Assembly: GCA_020725545.1 (NCBI GenBank)
Contig: DYEV01000023.1
Coordinates: 1 to 64,000, forward strand
Reading direction: 5' to 3'
Source of the DNA: Desulfobacca sp.
GTDB taxonomy: Bacteria; Desulfobacterota; Desulfobaccia; Desulfobaccales; Desulfobaccaceae
DNA length: 64,000 bases
Shown: positions 25,571-35,478 of the stretch, one piece after another
How the letters are laid out: each line of letters opens with the position of its first letter
Numbering within the stretch: position 1 is the first letter of the stretch
Notes under the pieces: model-generated
What the model saw: the letters and a program-made list of their open reading frames with translations, nothing else
The model's database searches: none
What the model was told of the DNA's origin: nothing
Program-made: the position numbers and the translations under genes

Positions 25571-27949
25571 ATGGCATTACAGACCCAAAAGGTTTTGGAA
25601 TTTCCCCAGGTATTGCGGATTGTTGCAGGGTTTGCCGGCACTCCCTTGGGGCGTCAGTACCTGGACCAGTTGCAGCCACGGTGGACCCTGGCCGAGGTCC
25701 AGAACTTGGTGGCGGAAGTGGCGGAGGCCGCCGATTTCCTGGTCGTCGAAGGCCCCTGTAATTTCTCCGGCTGCCCTGACCTCAGCACCGTCTTGCCCCG
25801 GGTGACCGTCCCCGGCAGCATTTTGATCCCCGAAGATTTCAACCAGATCCTGGCGGCGTTGCGCCTGATGAAGCGGGTGCAGCGCTATTTTCTGGGAGCC
25901 CAAACCCGGCACGAGCGCCTCGGCCGTTATGGCCGGGAGATGCGGGATCTGAGCGTCCTGCAGACCGCCATCCAGACTGCCATCAGCCCCCATGGCCATA
26001 TCCTGGATCAGGCCAGCCCCGCCCTGGCCCACATCCGCCAGGAAATCCAAGCCACCCGTCAGCAGATCAGCCAAAAACTCCATGCCCTCTTTCAGCAGCC
26101 GGCCATCCGGGATATTCTCCAGGATCAGATCATTGCCCAGCGCCACGGCCGCTTTGTCATCCCCATCAAGGCCGATTGCAAGGGCAAACTCAACGGCATC
26201 ATTCACGATCAATCCCAGAGCAAGGCCACCCTGTTCATTGAGCCCTTCGAGATCGTTGCCTGGAATAATTCCTTGAATCTCTTGATCGGCGAAGAAAAAC
26301 GGGAAGAAGAGCGCATCCTCTTGCATCTGTCCAATGTGGTGCGGGCGCATTTAGACGCCCTGCAAGCCAATCTCGCCTTGGTGGGCGAAGCCGACGCGCT
26401 CCAGGCCAAAGTGTTATTTGCCCAAGCTTACCAGGCCCGCCCCCCGGTATTGACCAACAGCGGCCGGGTCCGCCTCAAAGAAGCCCGTCACCCCCTCCTG
26501 CTGCATCGGGACAAAACAGAGCCGGGGTATCAGCCTACGATTCCCGTGGATCTGGAGCTGACGCCCCAAGCCCGTTTTCTGGTCCTGTCCGGTGCTAATA
26601 CCGGCGGCAAGACCGTCACTTTAAAAACCCTGGGGCTGCTCTGTCTCATGGCCCAGGCGGGGATACCCCTGCCGGTGGCGGAAGGCAGCGAGGTCTGCGT
26701 GTTTTCCGGCATCTATGCCGACATCGGCGATACCCAGGACCTGGCCCAGAATCTTAGCACTTTTTCCGCCCATATCAAACGGGCCGGGGAGATCCTGACG
26801 CGCCTCGAGGGCCGCTGCCTGGTGTTGTTGGACGAATTGGGCACCGCCACCGATCCCACGGAAGGCGGCGCCCTGGCGTTGGCCCTGCTCCGGGCCTTGG
26901 CCCGCAAAGGCGCTTACGGCGTGGTCACCACCCACTACCATCTCTTGAAAGCCTTTGCCCATGAGGAGCCGGGGTTTGCCAACGTGGCGGTCTTGTTTGA
27001 TGAACAAACCCACAAGCCGCTCTATCGCTTGGCCTACGGCGTGGCCGGTCCCAGCAACGCCCTAAAGATTGCCCGGGAGTTGGGCTTGCCGCCCGAGATC
27101 ATTGCCGAGGCGGAATCGTTTCTGGGCCAGGAAGGGCTGCAGGCCCTGCAGCAGTTGGCCCGCTGTGAAGCGGCCCAGCAAAGCCTGGCCCAACGGGAGC
27201 AGGACCTGCAGCGGGCCGAGGCCGAGCTGGCCCGCCGCGAGGCGGCCCTGGCAGCCCGACAAGAGCAGGTAGAGGCCGAACGCCGCCGTCTGTTGGAGGA
27301 AGAACGCCGGGAAATCACCGCCGCCATTCAAAAAGCCGAGCGGGAATTTAAGGAAATCCTGCAACGCTTGGAAAATCGCCAGGATTCCTGGGGCCGCCTA
27401 CGCCAGGAATTTTCCGCCGGCCAGCGCCGTCTGAAGCTGTTGGTGAGCCCCCAAGCGTCGGAACCAACCCCTGAGTTTCAGCCCCAGCCCGGGCAGAACG
27501 TTTGGGTCGTGCCCCTGGGACAAAAAGGCGTGGTCGCCTCCGAGCCCGACCGGGACGGTCGGGTGGCAGTAAGCTTGGGCGCCGCCACCATCCGGGTAGC
27601 ACGCCAAGACCTGCAGCCCACTGCACCGCCGGCCAAAGAAGGCCGGGTCTACCGCAGCCGGGCCCGGGGCGGGACCGTGGTGGTGCCCCAGGCTTCCACC
27701 TGGCAATCGCCCTCCCTCAATATCATCGGTCTCCGGGTGGATGAGGCCCTGCCTCTGGTCGACCGCCTCCTGGACCAGGCCACCTTGCACGGCTGCCGCC
27801 AGGTGGAAATCATCCACGGCCTCGGCACCGGCCGACTGCAGCAGGCCGTGCGGCAACATCTCCAACAACACCGGCTGGTGGCTGAATACCACGCCGGCGA
27901 GGCCGATCAGGGAGGTCGCGGCGTTACCATCGTCAACTTGCGGGATTAA
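25571..27949 (+). CDS. mutS2: Endonuclease MutS2
   Basis: A 792-residue MutS2. It has MutS core and clamp helices, an ABC-type ATPase with Walker A GANTGGKT near residue 341 and Walker B LVLLDELGTATDPTEGGAL, then a long coiled coil (about 525-630), a KOW-like region and a C-terminal Smr nuclease domain (LNIIGLRVDEAL; IIHGLGTG). MutS2 proteins suppress homologous recombination and, in Bacillus, rescue collided ribosomes. It lies between yqeY and dnaG, 36 bases after yqeY, linking it to the macromolecular-synthesis cluster. Confidence 0.95.
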   Translation: MALQTQKVLEFPQVLRIVAGFAGTPLGRQYLDQLQPRWTLAEVQNLVAEVAEAADFLVVEGPCNFSGCPDLSTVLPRVTVPGSILIPEDFNQILAALRLMKRVQRYFLGAQTRHERLGRYGREMRDLSVLQTAIQTAISPHGHILDQASPALAHIRQEIQATRQQISQKLHALFQQPAIRDILQDQIIAQRHGRFVIPIKADCKGKLNGIIHDQSQSKATLFIEPFEIVAWNNSLNLLIGEEKREEERILLHLSNVVRAHLDALQANLALVGEADALQAKVLFAQAYQARPPVLTNSGRVRLKEARHPLLLHRDKTEPGYQPTIPVDLELTPQARFLVLSGANTGGKTVTLKTLGLLCLMAQAGIPLPVAEGSEVCVFSGIYADIGDTQDLAQNLSTFSAHIKRAGEILTRLEGRCLVLLDELGTATDPTEGGALALALLRALARKGAYGVVTTHYHLLKAFAHEEPGFANVAVLFDEQTHKPLYRLAYGVAGPSNALKIARELGLPPEIIAEAESFLGQEGLQALQQLARCEAAQQSLAQREQDLQRAEAELARREAALAARQEQVEAERRRLLEEERREITAAIQKAEREFKEILQRLENRQDSWGRLRQEFSAGQRRLKLLVSPQASEPTPEFQPQPGQNVWVVPLGQKGVVASEPDRDGRVAVSLGAATIRVARQDLQPTAPPAKEGRVYRSRARGGTVVVPQASTWQSPSLNIIGLRVDEALPLVDRLLDQATLHGCRQVEIIHGLGTGRLQQAVRQHLQQHRLVAEYHAGEADQGGRGVTIVNLRD

Positions 27950-28052
27950 GTTGTTTAGCAGTGAGACCGGCAAAACCAATTGCCAGGACTAGATAAATCA
28001 CCCGTGCAGAAGGAAAACAGTGAGGCGTAAAAACCGCATACCCCTTTTGGCT

Positions 28053-28094
28053 AACAACCAACAACTATAAACCAACAACTATAAAATAACAACT
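28053..28094. repeat. Heptamer repeat patch (AACAACT/ATAAAxx)
   Basis: Six 7-base units in a row: aacaacc, aacaact, ataaacc, aacaact, ataaaat, aacaact. It sits directly in the leader of dnaG, ending 7 bases before the start codon. Confidence 0.7.
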
Positions 28095-28100
28095 GGATTC

Positions 28101-29873
28101 ATGGCACCTTTGATTTCCGAAGCTAAGATCCTGGAAATTAAGGACGCAGCTCCCATCGCTGAAGTCATCGGGCAGTATGTCAGATTGACCCCGCGGGGTC
28201 GCTATCTGGTGGGCCTCTGCCCCTTTCATGCCGAAAAGACTCCTTCTTTTACCGTCTATCCGGAACGTCAGATCTTTCATTGCTTCGGCTGCGGCGCCGG
28301 CGGCAATGTCTTTTCTTTCCTGATGCAGCATCTCCGTCTGACCTTTCCGGAAGCCGTGGCCGAACTGGCCCAGCGCTTTGGCATTGCCCTGAACTGGCAA
28401 AAAGACCTGGGGCCGGGGCCGGCCCGTTTGAGTCGCCAGCGCCAGACCTGGTTTGAGGTCAATGAGATGGCCGCGGCTTTTTTTGCCCAAACCTTGGCCC
28501 ATCCCCAGCAGGGCAAGATTGCCAGGGAGTATTTGGCCCAAAGGGGTCTGCCCGAAGCAGTGGCCAAGACCTATCGGCTCGGTTATGCTCCGGATGATTG
28601 GCGGCTGTTGGTTCGGACGCTGTCGGAGCGCGGGGCCAATCTGGAGGCAGCCCTGCAGTTGGGCCTGCTCGTCCAGAATAATTCCGGGGGGAATTACGAT
28701 CGTTTCCGGGGTCGCCTCATGTTTCCCATCTTTGACCTGCAAGGCCGGGTCATCGCCTTCGGCGGCCGCATCATCGGCGCAGGGGAGCCCAAATACCTCA
28801 ATTCGCCGGAGAGCGGCCTGTATACCAAAGGTCGGCACCTCTATGGCCTATATCAGGCCAAGGACGCCATCCGTCAACAGAATCTGGCCATCGTCGTGGA
28901 AGGTTACATGGATCTGTTGGCCCTCCGGGCCCGAGGGATTGGACCGGTGGTGGCCACCCTAGGAACGGCCCTGACCCGGGAGCAGCTCCGCCTGCTCAAA
29001 GGCTACACCTCCCGGGTGGTCTTGGTCTTTGATGCGGACGCTGCCGGTCTCAAAGCAATGCAGCGCAGTCTGCCCCTCTTTTCCGGGGAGCGGCTGCCGG
29101 CCCGGGTCCTGACCCTGCCAGCCGGCGAGGATCCGGATACCTACGCCGCCCGATATGGCGTGGCGATCTTTCAGGACCCCTGGGACCAGGCGCAACCCCT
29201 CTTTGAATTTATCCTGGATCAGGCCATGGTGGGGGCCGCTGACAGTCTCGAGGGCAAACTCAGCGCTTTTAACACCCTAAAACCGTATCTGCAGGATGAT
29301 GTCGATCCGGTGGAAAAAAACCTTTGGCTGCAACTGGCAGCTAAACGCCTGGGCGTGCCCGAATCGGTCCTGGCCGCCTCCTGTCAAGCGGCCCGGCCGA
29401 CGCCGCTGCTGACCAGGCCGGCCCAGGATGACAGTTTCAACCTGGAGAAGAGATTTATCAAACTGCTGCTGACCTACCCGGAGGTGCTGGCCAAATTTGA
29501 TCTGGCCGCATATTTAGACCAGTTCCGCAATCCGGAGATGCAAACCATCGCCCGCTGCATTCACGCCTGTTATCAGCAGGTGGGCTATCTGGATCACAGC
29601 CTCCTGGTGATGCAGATCGAAGAAGAGGATCTCTGCCGGCGCATCTGTTCCCTGGCTTTGGCCGCCGAAAATTACCGCCTGGAGAATCTCGAGGCAGAAT
29701 TGGCTGATTATACCCGTAGTTTTGAGAAGATCCGCCTGAAGCGGGATTATCAACATCTGCGCCAGAAGATGGAGCAGGCTTATAAAAATGGCAAAGGAGG
29801 TGAGGTCCTAGCCTTACAGGCCGAATTGCAGAATCTCAGGCAAAGGCTCAAAGAATTGGCAAGCGCTCATTAA
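28101..29873 (+). CDS. dnaG: DNA primase
   Basis: Synthesises RNA primers at the replication fork. The 590 residues contain the CHC2-type zinc ribbon (Cys40, His43, Cys61, Cys64), the catalytic core with the EGYMD and DADAAG Toprim acidic motifs (near residues 267 and 312), and a helical C-terminal domain that would bind DnaB. The start at 28101 lacks a good ribosome-binding site and is preceded by the heptamer repeat. rpoD follows 25 bases later. Confidence 0.95.
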   Translation: MAPLISEAKILEIKDAAPIAEVIGQYVRLTPRGRYLVGLCPFHAEKTPSFTVYPERQIFHCFGCGAGGNVFSFLMQHLRLTFPEAVAELAQRFGIALNWQKDLGPGPARLSRQRQTWFEVNEMAAAFFAQTLAHPQQGKIAREYLAQRGLPEAVAKTYRLGYAPDDWRLLVRTLSERGANLEAALQLGLLVQNNSGGNYDRFRGRLMFPIFDLQGRVIAFGGRIIGAGEPKYLNSPESGLYTKGRHLYGLYQAKDAIRQQNLAIVVEGYMDLLALRARGIGPVVATLGTALTREQLRLLKGYTSRVVLVFDADAAGLKAMQRSLPLFSGERLPARVLTLPAGEDPDTYAARYGVAIFQDPWDQAQPLFEFILDQAMVGAADSLEGKLSAFNTLKPYLQDDVDPVEKNLWLQLAAKRLGVPESVLAASCQAARPTPLLTRPAQDDSFNLEKRFIKLLLTYPEVLAKFDLAAYLDQFRNPEMQTIARCIHACYQQVGYLDHSLLVMQIEEEDLCRRICSLALAAENYRLENLEAELADYTRSFEKIRLKRDYQHLRQKMEQAYKNGKGGEVLALQAELQNLRQRLKELASAH

Positions 29874-29898
29874 CCTTGGGGGTAGAAGGAGAAAATGG

Positions 29899-31608
29899 AT
29901 GGGCAAGGGAGTATCGCATGATAACTTGGGGGGATACATTTCCTTGGATGAGCCGCACAGCTATCTTGGCTATGAGGATTATACCGACAAGGACATCTCA
30001 CCACTGGCTTTCCCTGCCAACGCCGAGGATTTCCTGGCGTATGGGGATCTGGACTTTGAGTTAATGACGATGCCGGGCCATATGGAGATGGCCGCTCCAG
30101 AGACAGCGACCGCCGAGGAGCCGTTGTTCCCGTTGGAGGCCAGTCCTGCCACCCGCCTCGATGACCCGGTGAAGATGTACTTGAAAGAAATGGGCATGGT
30201 CTCCTTGCTGACCCGGGAAGGCGAGATTGAAATTGCCAAAAGAATCCAGGAGGGTACCCGAGAAATGATTGCCGCCCTCTTAGAGACTCCTCGCGGTCGA
30301 CAAGAACTCCTGCAGGTGGCCCAACAGATGGCCGAAGGTAAAGTGCACAACTCTGATGAGCCGGGGGAACTGCTGGAGGAAGAGGAATTAGACCAGGGGC
30401 GGGACCGTTGGCGGCCCCTCTTAGATGAGGCCTGTCGTCTGGAGACGCTTTCCCGACGACTGCGAACCTGTCTGCAGAATAGAACCTTGACGGCCGCAAA
30501 ACGGCAGCGCCTCTTAGTCCGCCAGGAAGAATATCATCAGCGCTTGAGCCAGATTTTGGGGGAGATGAAGATACCGCCAAGCCATCTCAACCGGATCATC
30601 CGCCAAGTGAACGAATATGGCTATGCCGTCCGGTCTTGCCGGCAAGAGATGAGGAACTGCCTGCGCCAATCCGGCCTGCCTCCCTTGGCATTTCGCCGCT
30701 TGATCCGGGCCTGCGGCCACAGTGGGCCTGGGCAAGCCGAATTTTCTTCGGCACAGCTGCAATTGGCGATGGCGTGGCGGCGAGCCCAGGAACAGCTGCG
30801 CACCATTGAAAAAGAGACGGGGCTGAAACGAGGCCAGGTGCAGGCGATCCAGGCCCGGCTGCAGCGGGGCGAACGGCAGGCCTCCCGGGCGAAACGGGAG
30901 TTGGTGGAAGCCAACCTGCGCCTGGTGGTCAGTATTGCCAAAAAATATACCAACCGGGGGCTGCAGTTTCTCGATCTCATCCAGGAAGGCAATATCGGCC
31001 TGATGAAAGCCGTGGAAAAATTCGAATACGAACGGGGCTATAAATTTAGCACCTACGCCACTTGGTGGATCCGCCAGGCCATTACCCGGGCCATCGCCGA
31101 CCAGGCCCGGACCATCCGCATTCCAGTCCACATGATCGAAACCATCAATAAACTCTTGCGCACCTCCCGTTATTTGGTGCAGGAGCTGGGCCGGGAACCC
31201 ACTCCCGAAGAGTTGGCCGAAAAAATGGAATATCCTCTGGAAAAAGTGCGCAAGGTCCTCAAGATCGCCAAAGAGCCCATTTCCCTGGAGACCCCCATCG
31301 GCGAAGAAGAGGACAGTTACCTGGCCGATTTCATTGAAGATAAAAAGATCGCCCTGCCCACTGAGGCCATTGAAAACCTGAATCTGGCCGAAATTACCCG
31401 GACGGTCCTGTCCACGCTGACCCCCCGGGAGGAGAAAGTCATCCGCCTGCGCTTTGGCATCGGCGAAAAAACCGACCACACCCTGGAAGAAGTGGGGCGG
31501 AAATTTATGGTGACCAGGGAGCGTATCCGCCAGATTGAAGCCAAAGCTCTGCGCAAATTGCGGCATGCCTCCCGCGTTAAACGCCTGCAGAGTTTTACCG
31601 AAAATTGA
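29899..31608 (+). CDS. rpoD: RNA polymerase primary sigma factor RpoD
   Basis: Housekeeping sigma-70 of 569 residues. Region 1.2 ([12 protein letters not shown]) is near residue 89. Region 2 ([23 protein letters not shown], then [14 protein letters not shown]) is at about 342-405, region 3 is around [10 protein letters not shown], and region 4 ([19 protein letters not shown]) ends the protein. A long non-conserved segment separates 1.2 and 2, as in other proteobacterial RpoD. GAAGGAG precedes the start. The N-terminal region 1.1 is short and acidic. It is the last gene of the cluster, 102 bases upstream of a tRNA. Confidence 0.96.
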   Translation: MGKGVSHDNLGGYISLDEPHSYLGYEDYTDKDISPLAFPANAEDFLAYGDLDFELMTMPGHMEMAAPETATAEEPLFPLEASPATRLDDPVKMYLKEMGMVSLLTREGEIEIAKRIQEGTREMIAALLETPRGRQELLQVAQQMAEGKVHNSDEPGELLEEEELDQGRDRWRPLLDEACRLETLSRRLRTCLQNRTLTAAKRQRLLVRQEEYHQRLSQILGEMKIPPSHLNRIIRQVNEYGYAVRSCRQEMRNCLRQSGLPPLAFRRLIRACGHSGPGQAEFSSAQLQLAMAWRRAQEQLRTIEKETGLKRGQVQAIQARLQRGERQASRAKRELVEANLRLVVSIAKKYTNRGLQFLDLIQEGNIGLMKAVEKFEYERGYKFSTYATWWIRQAITRAIADQARTIRIPVHMIETINKLLRTSRYLVQELGREPTPEELAEKMEYPLEKVRKVLKIAKEPISLETPIGEEEDSYLADFIEDKKIALPTEAIENLNLAEITRTVLSTLTPREEKVIRLRFGIGEKTDHTLEEVGRKFMVTRERIRQIEAKALRKLRHASRVKRLQSFTEN

Positions 31609-31643
31609 GCGGCTGGGCGGCCGGCCTCAGGCCCAAAAAAGGG

Positions 31644-31671
31644 TCGAAAAATTTTTTCTGTGTATTATAAT
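31644..31671 (+). promoter_or_regulatory. Candidate promoter of the CAU tRNA
   Basis: TATAAT at 31666-31671 is exact; TCGAAA at 31644-31649, 16 bases upstream, is a 4-of-6 match to the -35 consensus. It lies 40 bases before the tRNA. Confidence 0.45.
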
Positions 31672-31710
31672 TTTATGAGTATGCTTAACGTGGTGCCAAG
31701 ACGAGCGCGG

Positions 31711-31786
31711 GGGCCCATAGCTCAACGGTCAGAGCCACCGGCTCATAACCGGAAGGTTCCTGGTTCGAATCCAGGTGGGCCCACCA
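31711..31786 (+). tRNA. tRNA with CAU anticodon (Met, possibly Ile2)
   Basis: A 76-base tRNA: acceptor GGGCCCA/TGGGCCC, D stem GCTC/GAGC, anticodon loop CTCATAA with CAT at 31744-31746, T stem CCTGG/CCAGG, discriminator A and encoded CCA at 31784-31786. The anticodon stem has an A-A mismatch at its top. A CAU tRNA of this shape is most likely elongator Met; lysidine-modified Ile2 cannot be excluded by eye. Confidence 0.92.
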
Positions 31787-31854
31787 GGATCATGCTTATG
31801 GATCTAAAATTCATCAAGACAGCTGTATCGAGATAACAGAGTCAAAAGAAAGGG

Positions 31855-31878
31855 ATGGGGTGCTGGAGAGCACCCCAT
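31855..31878 (+). terminator. Perfect 10-bp hairpin before the Nif3 gene
   Basis: ATGGGGTGCT (31855-31864) pairs with AGCACCCCAT (31869-31878) around GGAG. It ends 11 bases before the ATG at 31890. The following CTTGCCTT is only weakly T-rich. It may terminate the tRNA transcript or lie in the leader of the next gene; the loop GGAG could also act as a sequestered ribosome-binding site. Confidence 0.5.
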
Positions 31879-31889
31879 CTTGCCTTGCG

Positions 31890-33008
31890 ATGCCCGCTAC
31901 TGTCCGAGACATCCTCTCTCTTGTGGAAAAACAGACCCCCGCGGTCCTGGCGGCTGATTGGGATCGGGTGGGGTTGCAGCTGGGCTCACCCCAACAGCCG
32001 GTGCAACGCCTGTTGGTAGCCTTGGAACCCACCTGCCCCGTGATCCAAGAGGCGGTGGCGGCAGGAGCCCAGATGCTCCTGACCCATCACCCTCTCCTCT
32101 TTCAAGCCGTGCAGCAGCTCAACCCAGACAACCCGCTGCATCGACCCATTGCCCTGGCCATCAAACACGACTTGGCGGTGGCCGCCGCCCATACCAACCT
32201 GGATGCTGCGACCGACGGTCTCAATGCCTATCTGGCCCAGCTTCTCGGTCTGAGCAACCCGGAACCTTTGGCCCGCACGCGCACCGAACCTTTGATAAAA
32301 CTCGCGGTTTTTGTCCCGGTGGGCTATGAAGACCGGGTCCGGCAAGCCGTCTGCCAGGCCGGCGCCGGCCTTATTGGCAACTACTCCCACTGCACCTTTC
32401 AGGTCCGGGGGCAAGGCACCTATCTGCCGCTGGCCGGAGCCCGCCCCTGGCAGGGAACGGCGGCAGTCCTGAACCGGGCTGAGGAAATCCGCTTGGAGGT
32501 TGTGCTCCCCGAAGGCTTAGTCCCGGCCGCCGTGGCTAATCTCAAGGCGGTCCATCCTTATGAGGAGGTCGCCTACGATCTCTATCCGTTGGCCAACGCC
32601 GGGGTGTCCTACGGCTTCGGCCGGATCGGCACCTGGCCGGCGCCCCGGCCCTTTGGTGAGGTGGTGGCCGAGTTAAAGCGTCTCTTTCACCTGGATCGCC
32701 TGAAAATCGCCGGCAAACCTCGTCCGGCCGTCCAACGCCTGGCCGTTTGCGGCGGCAGCGGCGGCGATCTCATCCCACGGGCCTGGGAACAGGGCGCTGA
32801 CCTTTATCTCACCGGAGATGTCCGTTATCATCAGGCCGCTCCCTTCGCCCAGGAAGAGATGGCCATTATTGACTTGGGGCATTATGCCACCGAAGTGCTT
32901 TTTATCCCAGAGTGGGGACGACGATTGCAAGCAGGCCTGCAGGCTGCCGGCCTGAACGTGGCAGTTACGGTAGCTGCCAAGGATACCGACCCCTTCAGCT
33001 ACCGGTAA
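31890..33008 (+). CDS. Nif3-like dinuclear metal centre protein
   Basis: A 372-residue protein of the NIF3/YbgI (DUF34) family, toroidal hexamers with a two-metal site and debated hydrolase activity. Metal-site motifs: LLTHHPLLF near residue 65, AAHTNLDAA near 98 and LGHYATEVL near the C-terminus, with an inserted domain in between as in longer members (VHPYEEVAYDLYPL). The ATG at 31890 was preferred over an in-frame GTG at 31860 that would lie inside the hairpin stem. A zinc-ribbon coiled-coil gene follows, a frequent neighbour of this family. Confidence 0.88.
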   Translation: MPATVRDILSLVEKQTPAVLAADWDRVGLQLGSPQQPVQRLLVALEPTCPVIQEAVAAGAQMLLTHHPLLFQAVQQLNPDNPLHRPIALAIKHDLAVAAAHTNLDAATDGLNAYLAQLLGLSNPEPLARTRTEPLIKLAVFVPVGYEDRVRQAVCQAGAGLIGNYSHCTFQVRGQGTYLPLAGARPWQGTAAVLNRAEEIRLEVVLPEGLVPAAVANLKAVHPYEEVAYDLYPLANAGVSYGFGRIGTWPAPRPFGEVVAELKRLFHLDRLKIAGKPRPAVQRLAVCGGSGGDLIPRAWEQGADLYLTGDVRYHQAAPFAQEEMAIIDLGHYATEVLFIPEWGRRLQAGLQAAGLNVAVTVAAKDTDPFSYR

Positions 33009-33088
33009 TCCGGCCCTCAAGAGCGCCATCTTGGCGGGCCCCGTCGTCCACCGCCTCTGAAGACCTTTTTAAACTGGAGGAAACCCCC

Positions 33089-33832
33089 TTGTTACCGGAA
33101 CTGCACAAGCTCATTTCTCTGCAAGAAGTGGATCTGGAGATCCGCGGCCTCTTGCATATCCAGCATGAATTACCCCAGACCATGCGGGAACTGGAAGCCC
33201 AGCTGGCCGAACTCCTGGCCAGCGCCGCAGAGAAACAGCAGGAATTGGAAGAAACCAAAAAACAGCATCGCCAACTGGAACAGGAAATGGCCATGCTGGA
33301 TGAGGGCATTACCCGCAGCCGGCAGCGCCTTATGGAGATTAAGGATAATATCGAATACAAGGCCATGCTGAAAGAAATAGCCTTCAAAGAGGACCGCAAA
33401 GATCAGAAGGAAACGGAAATCCTGGAGATCATTGAGCAGGTGGAAGCCTTGACCACGGAATTGGCCGCTCTCCAGGAGGAGATCGACACCCGGCAGGCCC
33501 ATCTGAAGAAATTGCGGGCCGAGGTCGAAGCCGAACTGGCCGAACAGGAGGCGAAAATTACGGTGTTGCAGACCCAGCGTCTGGAGATCCAGCAAAACAT
33601 CCCGACGTCCCTATTAAAACGCTATGATTTTATCCGAGAAAAACGACAGGGGATTGCGGTTGCCGAAGTGCGCCAGGGGGTCTGTCAGGCCTGCCACATG
33701 AATCTGCCGCCCCAAAAGTTCATAGAACTCCAGATGGATTTGGAGCTGATGACCTGCCCCCACTGCCAGCGGATCATCTACTTTGTCCCCCAGGAGGAGA
33801 ACAGCAGCGCCAATCCGGCCGAAGCCGCCTGA
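33089..33832 (+). CDS. C4-type zinc-ribbon coiled-coil protein
   Basis: A 247-residue protein: residues about 1-175 form a long coiled coil rich in Glu, Leu and Gln, followed by a zinc ribbon with CQACHMNLPPQ and CPHCQRIIYF. This is the family often annotated as C4-type zinc ribbon and found beside Nif3. Likely nucleic-acid associated; function unknown. The start is a TTG at 33089 preceded by CTGGAGG; no ATG fits the conserved LPELHKLISLQEVD beginning. Confidence 0.85.
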   Translation: MLPELHKLISLQEVDLEIRGLLHIQHELPQTMRELEAQLAELLASAAEKQQELEETKKQHRQLEQEMAMLDEGITRSRQRLMEIKDNIEYKAMLKEIAFKEDRKDQKETEILEIIEQVEALTTELAALQEEIDTRQAHLKKLRAEVEAELAEQEAKITVLQTQRLEIQQNIPTSLLKRYDFIREKRQGIAVAEVRQGVCQACHMNLPPQKFIELQMDLELMTCPHCQRIIYFVPQEENSSANPAEAA

Positions 33833-33974
33833 GCCGGTCGGCTCAAGCCAATCCCGAGGCTGTCAGGGAGGACAGCCCGGCTGCCAACCGCCCTCGGCCC
33901 GAGAAGCACGTCGCGTCTGCTCCCCGGTGCCGGGGTAGTCCCTCCCTGGCCGGACCAGCGGAGAAATCTGGTTC

Positions 33975-34003
33975 TTGACCAGCCGCCAGAAAAATCTTAT
34001 AAT
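33975..34003 (+). promoter_or_regulatory. Sigma-70 promoter of rnpB
   Basis: TTGACC at 33975-33980, a 17-base spacer and TATAAT at 33998-34003. A start site about 7 bases on agrees with the RNase P RNA 5' end at about 34011-34022. Confidence 0.82.
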
Positions 34004-34021
34004 ATTATTAGATAAATCATC

Positions 34022-34387
34022 AGAGCAGGCCGGATGATCGCTGGCCAACCATCGGTTGGCGGGAGGAAAGTCCGAGCTCCACAGGGCAGGGTGCTGGGTA
34101 ACACCCAGTGGGGGCGACCCTAAGGACAGTGCCACAGAAAATAAACCGCCGTCGCGACCGCGTCGCGGCGGTAAGGGTGAAACGGTGAGGTAAGAGCTCA
34201 CCAGTTCCGGTGGCGACACCGGAAGCTCGGTAAACCCCACCCGGAGCAAGGCCAAATAGGGGAGCGTTTGAGGGCGGCCCGCCCAAAGCTCCCGGGTAGG
34301 CCGCTGGAGACCGTCGGCAACGCCGGTCCGAGAGGAATGATCATCACCGGCATTTCCGGATACAGAACTCGGCTTATGGCCTGCTCT
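34022..34387 (+). ncRNA. rnpB: RNase P RNA, type A
   Basis: Catalytic RNA that trims the 5' leaders of tRNA precursors. Ends pair as helix P1 (AGAGCAGGCC at 34022-34031 with GGCCTGCTCT at 34378-34387). Conserved core segments are visible: GAGGAAAGTCCGAGCTCCA near 34063 and ACAGAACTCGGCTTATGG near the 3' end, with GGTAAACCCCACCCGGAGCA between them. The length is about 366 bases. Confidence 0.95.
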
Positions 34388-34406
34388 CGATGATTTGTTT
34401 TTCAGG

Positions 34407-34427
34407 CGGCCGCGGGCCGTTTTTTTT
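34407..34427 (+). terminator. Terminator of rnpB
   Basis: CGGCC/GGCCG stem with a GCG loop followed by eight T residues at 34420-34427. Confidence 0.85.
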
Positions 34428-34497
34428 ATCAGGGAAAGCCAACCTTTGACCGTCATTCAGCCCGGCGACAGGTCGCCGTTGTGGAAGGTTCAGCAAA

Positions 34498-35478
34498 ATG
34501 AAGCAAGCCACCTCACCGGTCGAATCAAGCACCGGTGCTTCTCCTTATGTTTCCGTCGTTATCCCCGTGTACAACGAAGAGGAAAATCTCCCCGAACTGG
34601 CCAGACGCCTCTTTGCCACCCTGGACACCCAGCCCTACTCGTACGAAATCATCTTTGTGGATGACGGCTCCGCCGATCGGTCCTGGGAGATCATCTGCCG
34701 CCTGCACCAGGAACATCCCGAAAAAGTGCGCGGCCTGCAGTTCATCCGCAATTTTGGCCAACATCCGGCCATCTTCGCCGGTTTTCAGGCCGTCCACGGC
34801 CAGGTCATCGTCACCCTGGACGCGGACCTGCAAAACCCGCCGGAAGAGATCCCCAAACTGGTGGCCAAAATCGAGGAAGGCTACGACACCGTGGGCGGCT
34901 GGCGGGAGATCCGCCAAGATTCCTTTTTCCGCCGCCTGCCCTCCGCCTTTATCAACTGGCTCATGTCCAAGGTGACGGGAGTCTACCTACGGGATTATGG
35001 CTGTATGCTCCGGGCCTACCGCCGCAGCGTCATCGACAGCATCAACCAATGCCACGAATCCACCAGCTTTATCCCGGCCCTGGCCAACAGCTTCGCCCGG
35101 CGCATCACCGAAGTGCCGGTGCAGCACGCCGAACGCACCCGGGGCCAATCCAAATACAGCCTGGTGAAGCTCATCCGCCTCAATTTTGACTTCATGACCG
35201 GCTTTTCCCACCTGCCCATCCATTTCGTGGGCGTCACCGGCCTGCTCATCGCCCTGGCCGGCCTGGGTTTCGGCGTCTTCCTCATGCTCCGCCGCCTCTG
35301 GGTGGGCCCGGAAGTGGAAGGGGTCTTCACCCTCTTCGCCATCCTCTTCGTCTTCGCCGGCCTGCAGATGTTCGGCCTGGCCCTCATCGGCGAATACGTG
35401 GGCCGCATCTACCGGGAAGTCCGCCACCGCCCCCGTTTCGTGGTGCGGGAGGAGTTGGGGGAGGTGGAACGGGGATGA
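34498..35478 (+). CDS. Polyprenyl-phosphate glycosyltransferase (GT2, ArnC/DPM-like)
   Basis: A 326-residue family 2 glycosyltransferase that should transfer a sugar from a nucleotide sugar to a membrane polyprenyl phosphate. The catalytic domain shows VVIPVYNEEENLPEL, the IFVDDGSADRSWE motif and LDADLQNPPEEIPKL; two transmembrane helices near residues 240-262 and 276-298 anchor the C-terminus, as in ArnC or GtrB. RTRGQSKYSL near residue 215 is typical. The sugar is unknown. AAGG precedes the start. Confidence 0.88.
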   Translation: MKQATSPVESSTGASPYVSVVIPVYNEEENLPELARRLFATLDTQPYSYEIIFVDDGSADRSWEIICRLHQEHPEKVRGLQFIRNFGQHPAIFAGFQAVHGQVIVTLDADLQNPPEEIPKLVAKIEEGYDTVGGWREIRQDSFFRRLPSAFINWLMSKVTGVYLRDYGCMLRAYRRSVIDSINQCHESTSFIPALANSFARRITEVPVQHAERTRGQSKYSLVKLIRLNFDFMTGFSHLPIHFVGVTGLLIALAGLGFGVFLMLRRLWVGPEVEGVFTLFAILFVFAGLQMFGLALIGEYVGRIYREVRHRPRFVVREELGEVERG

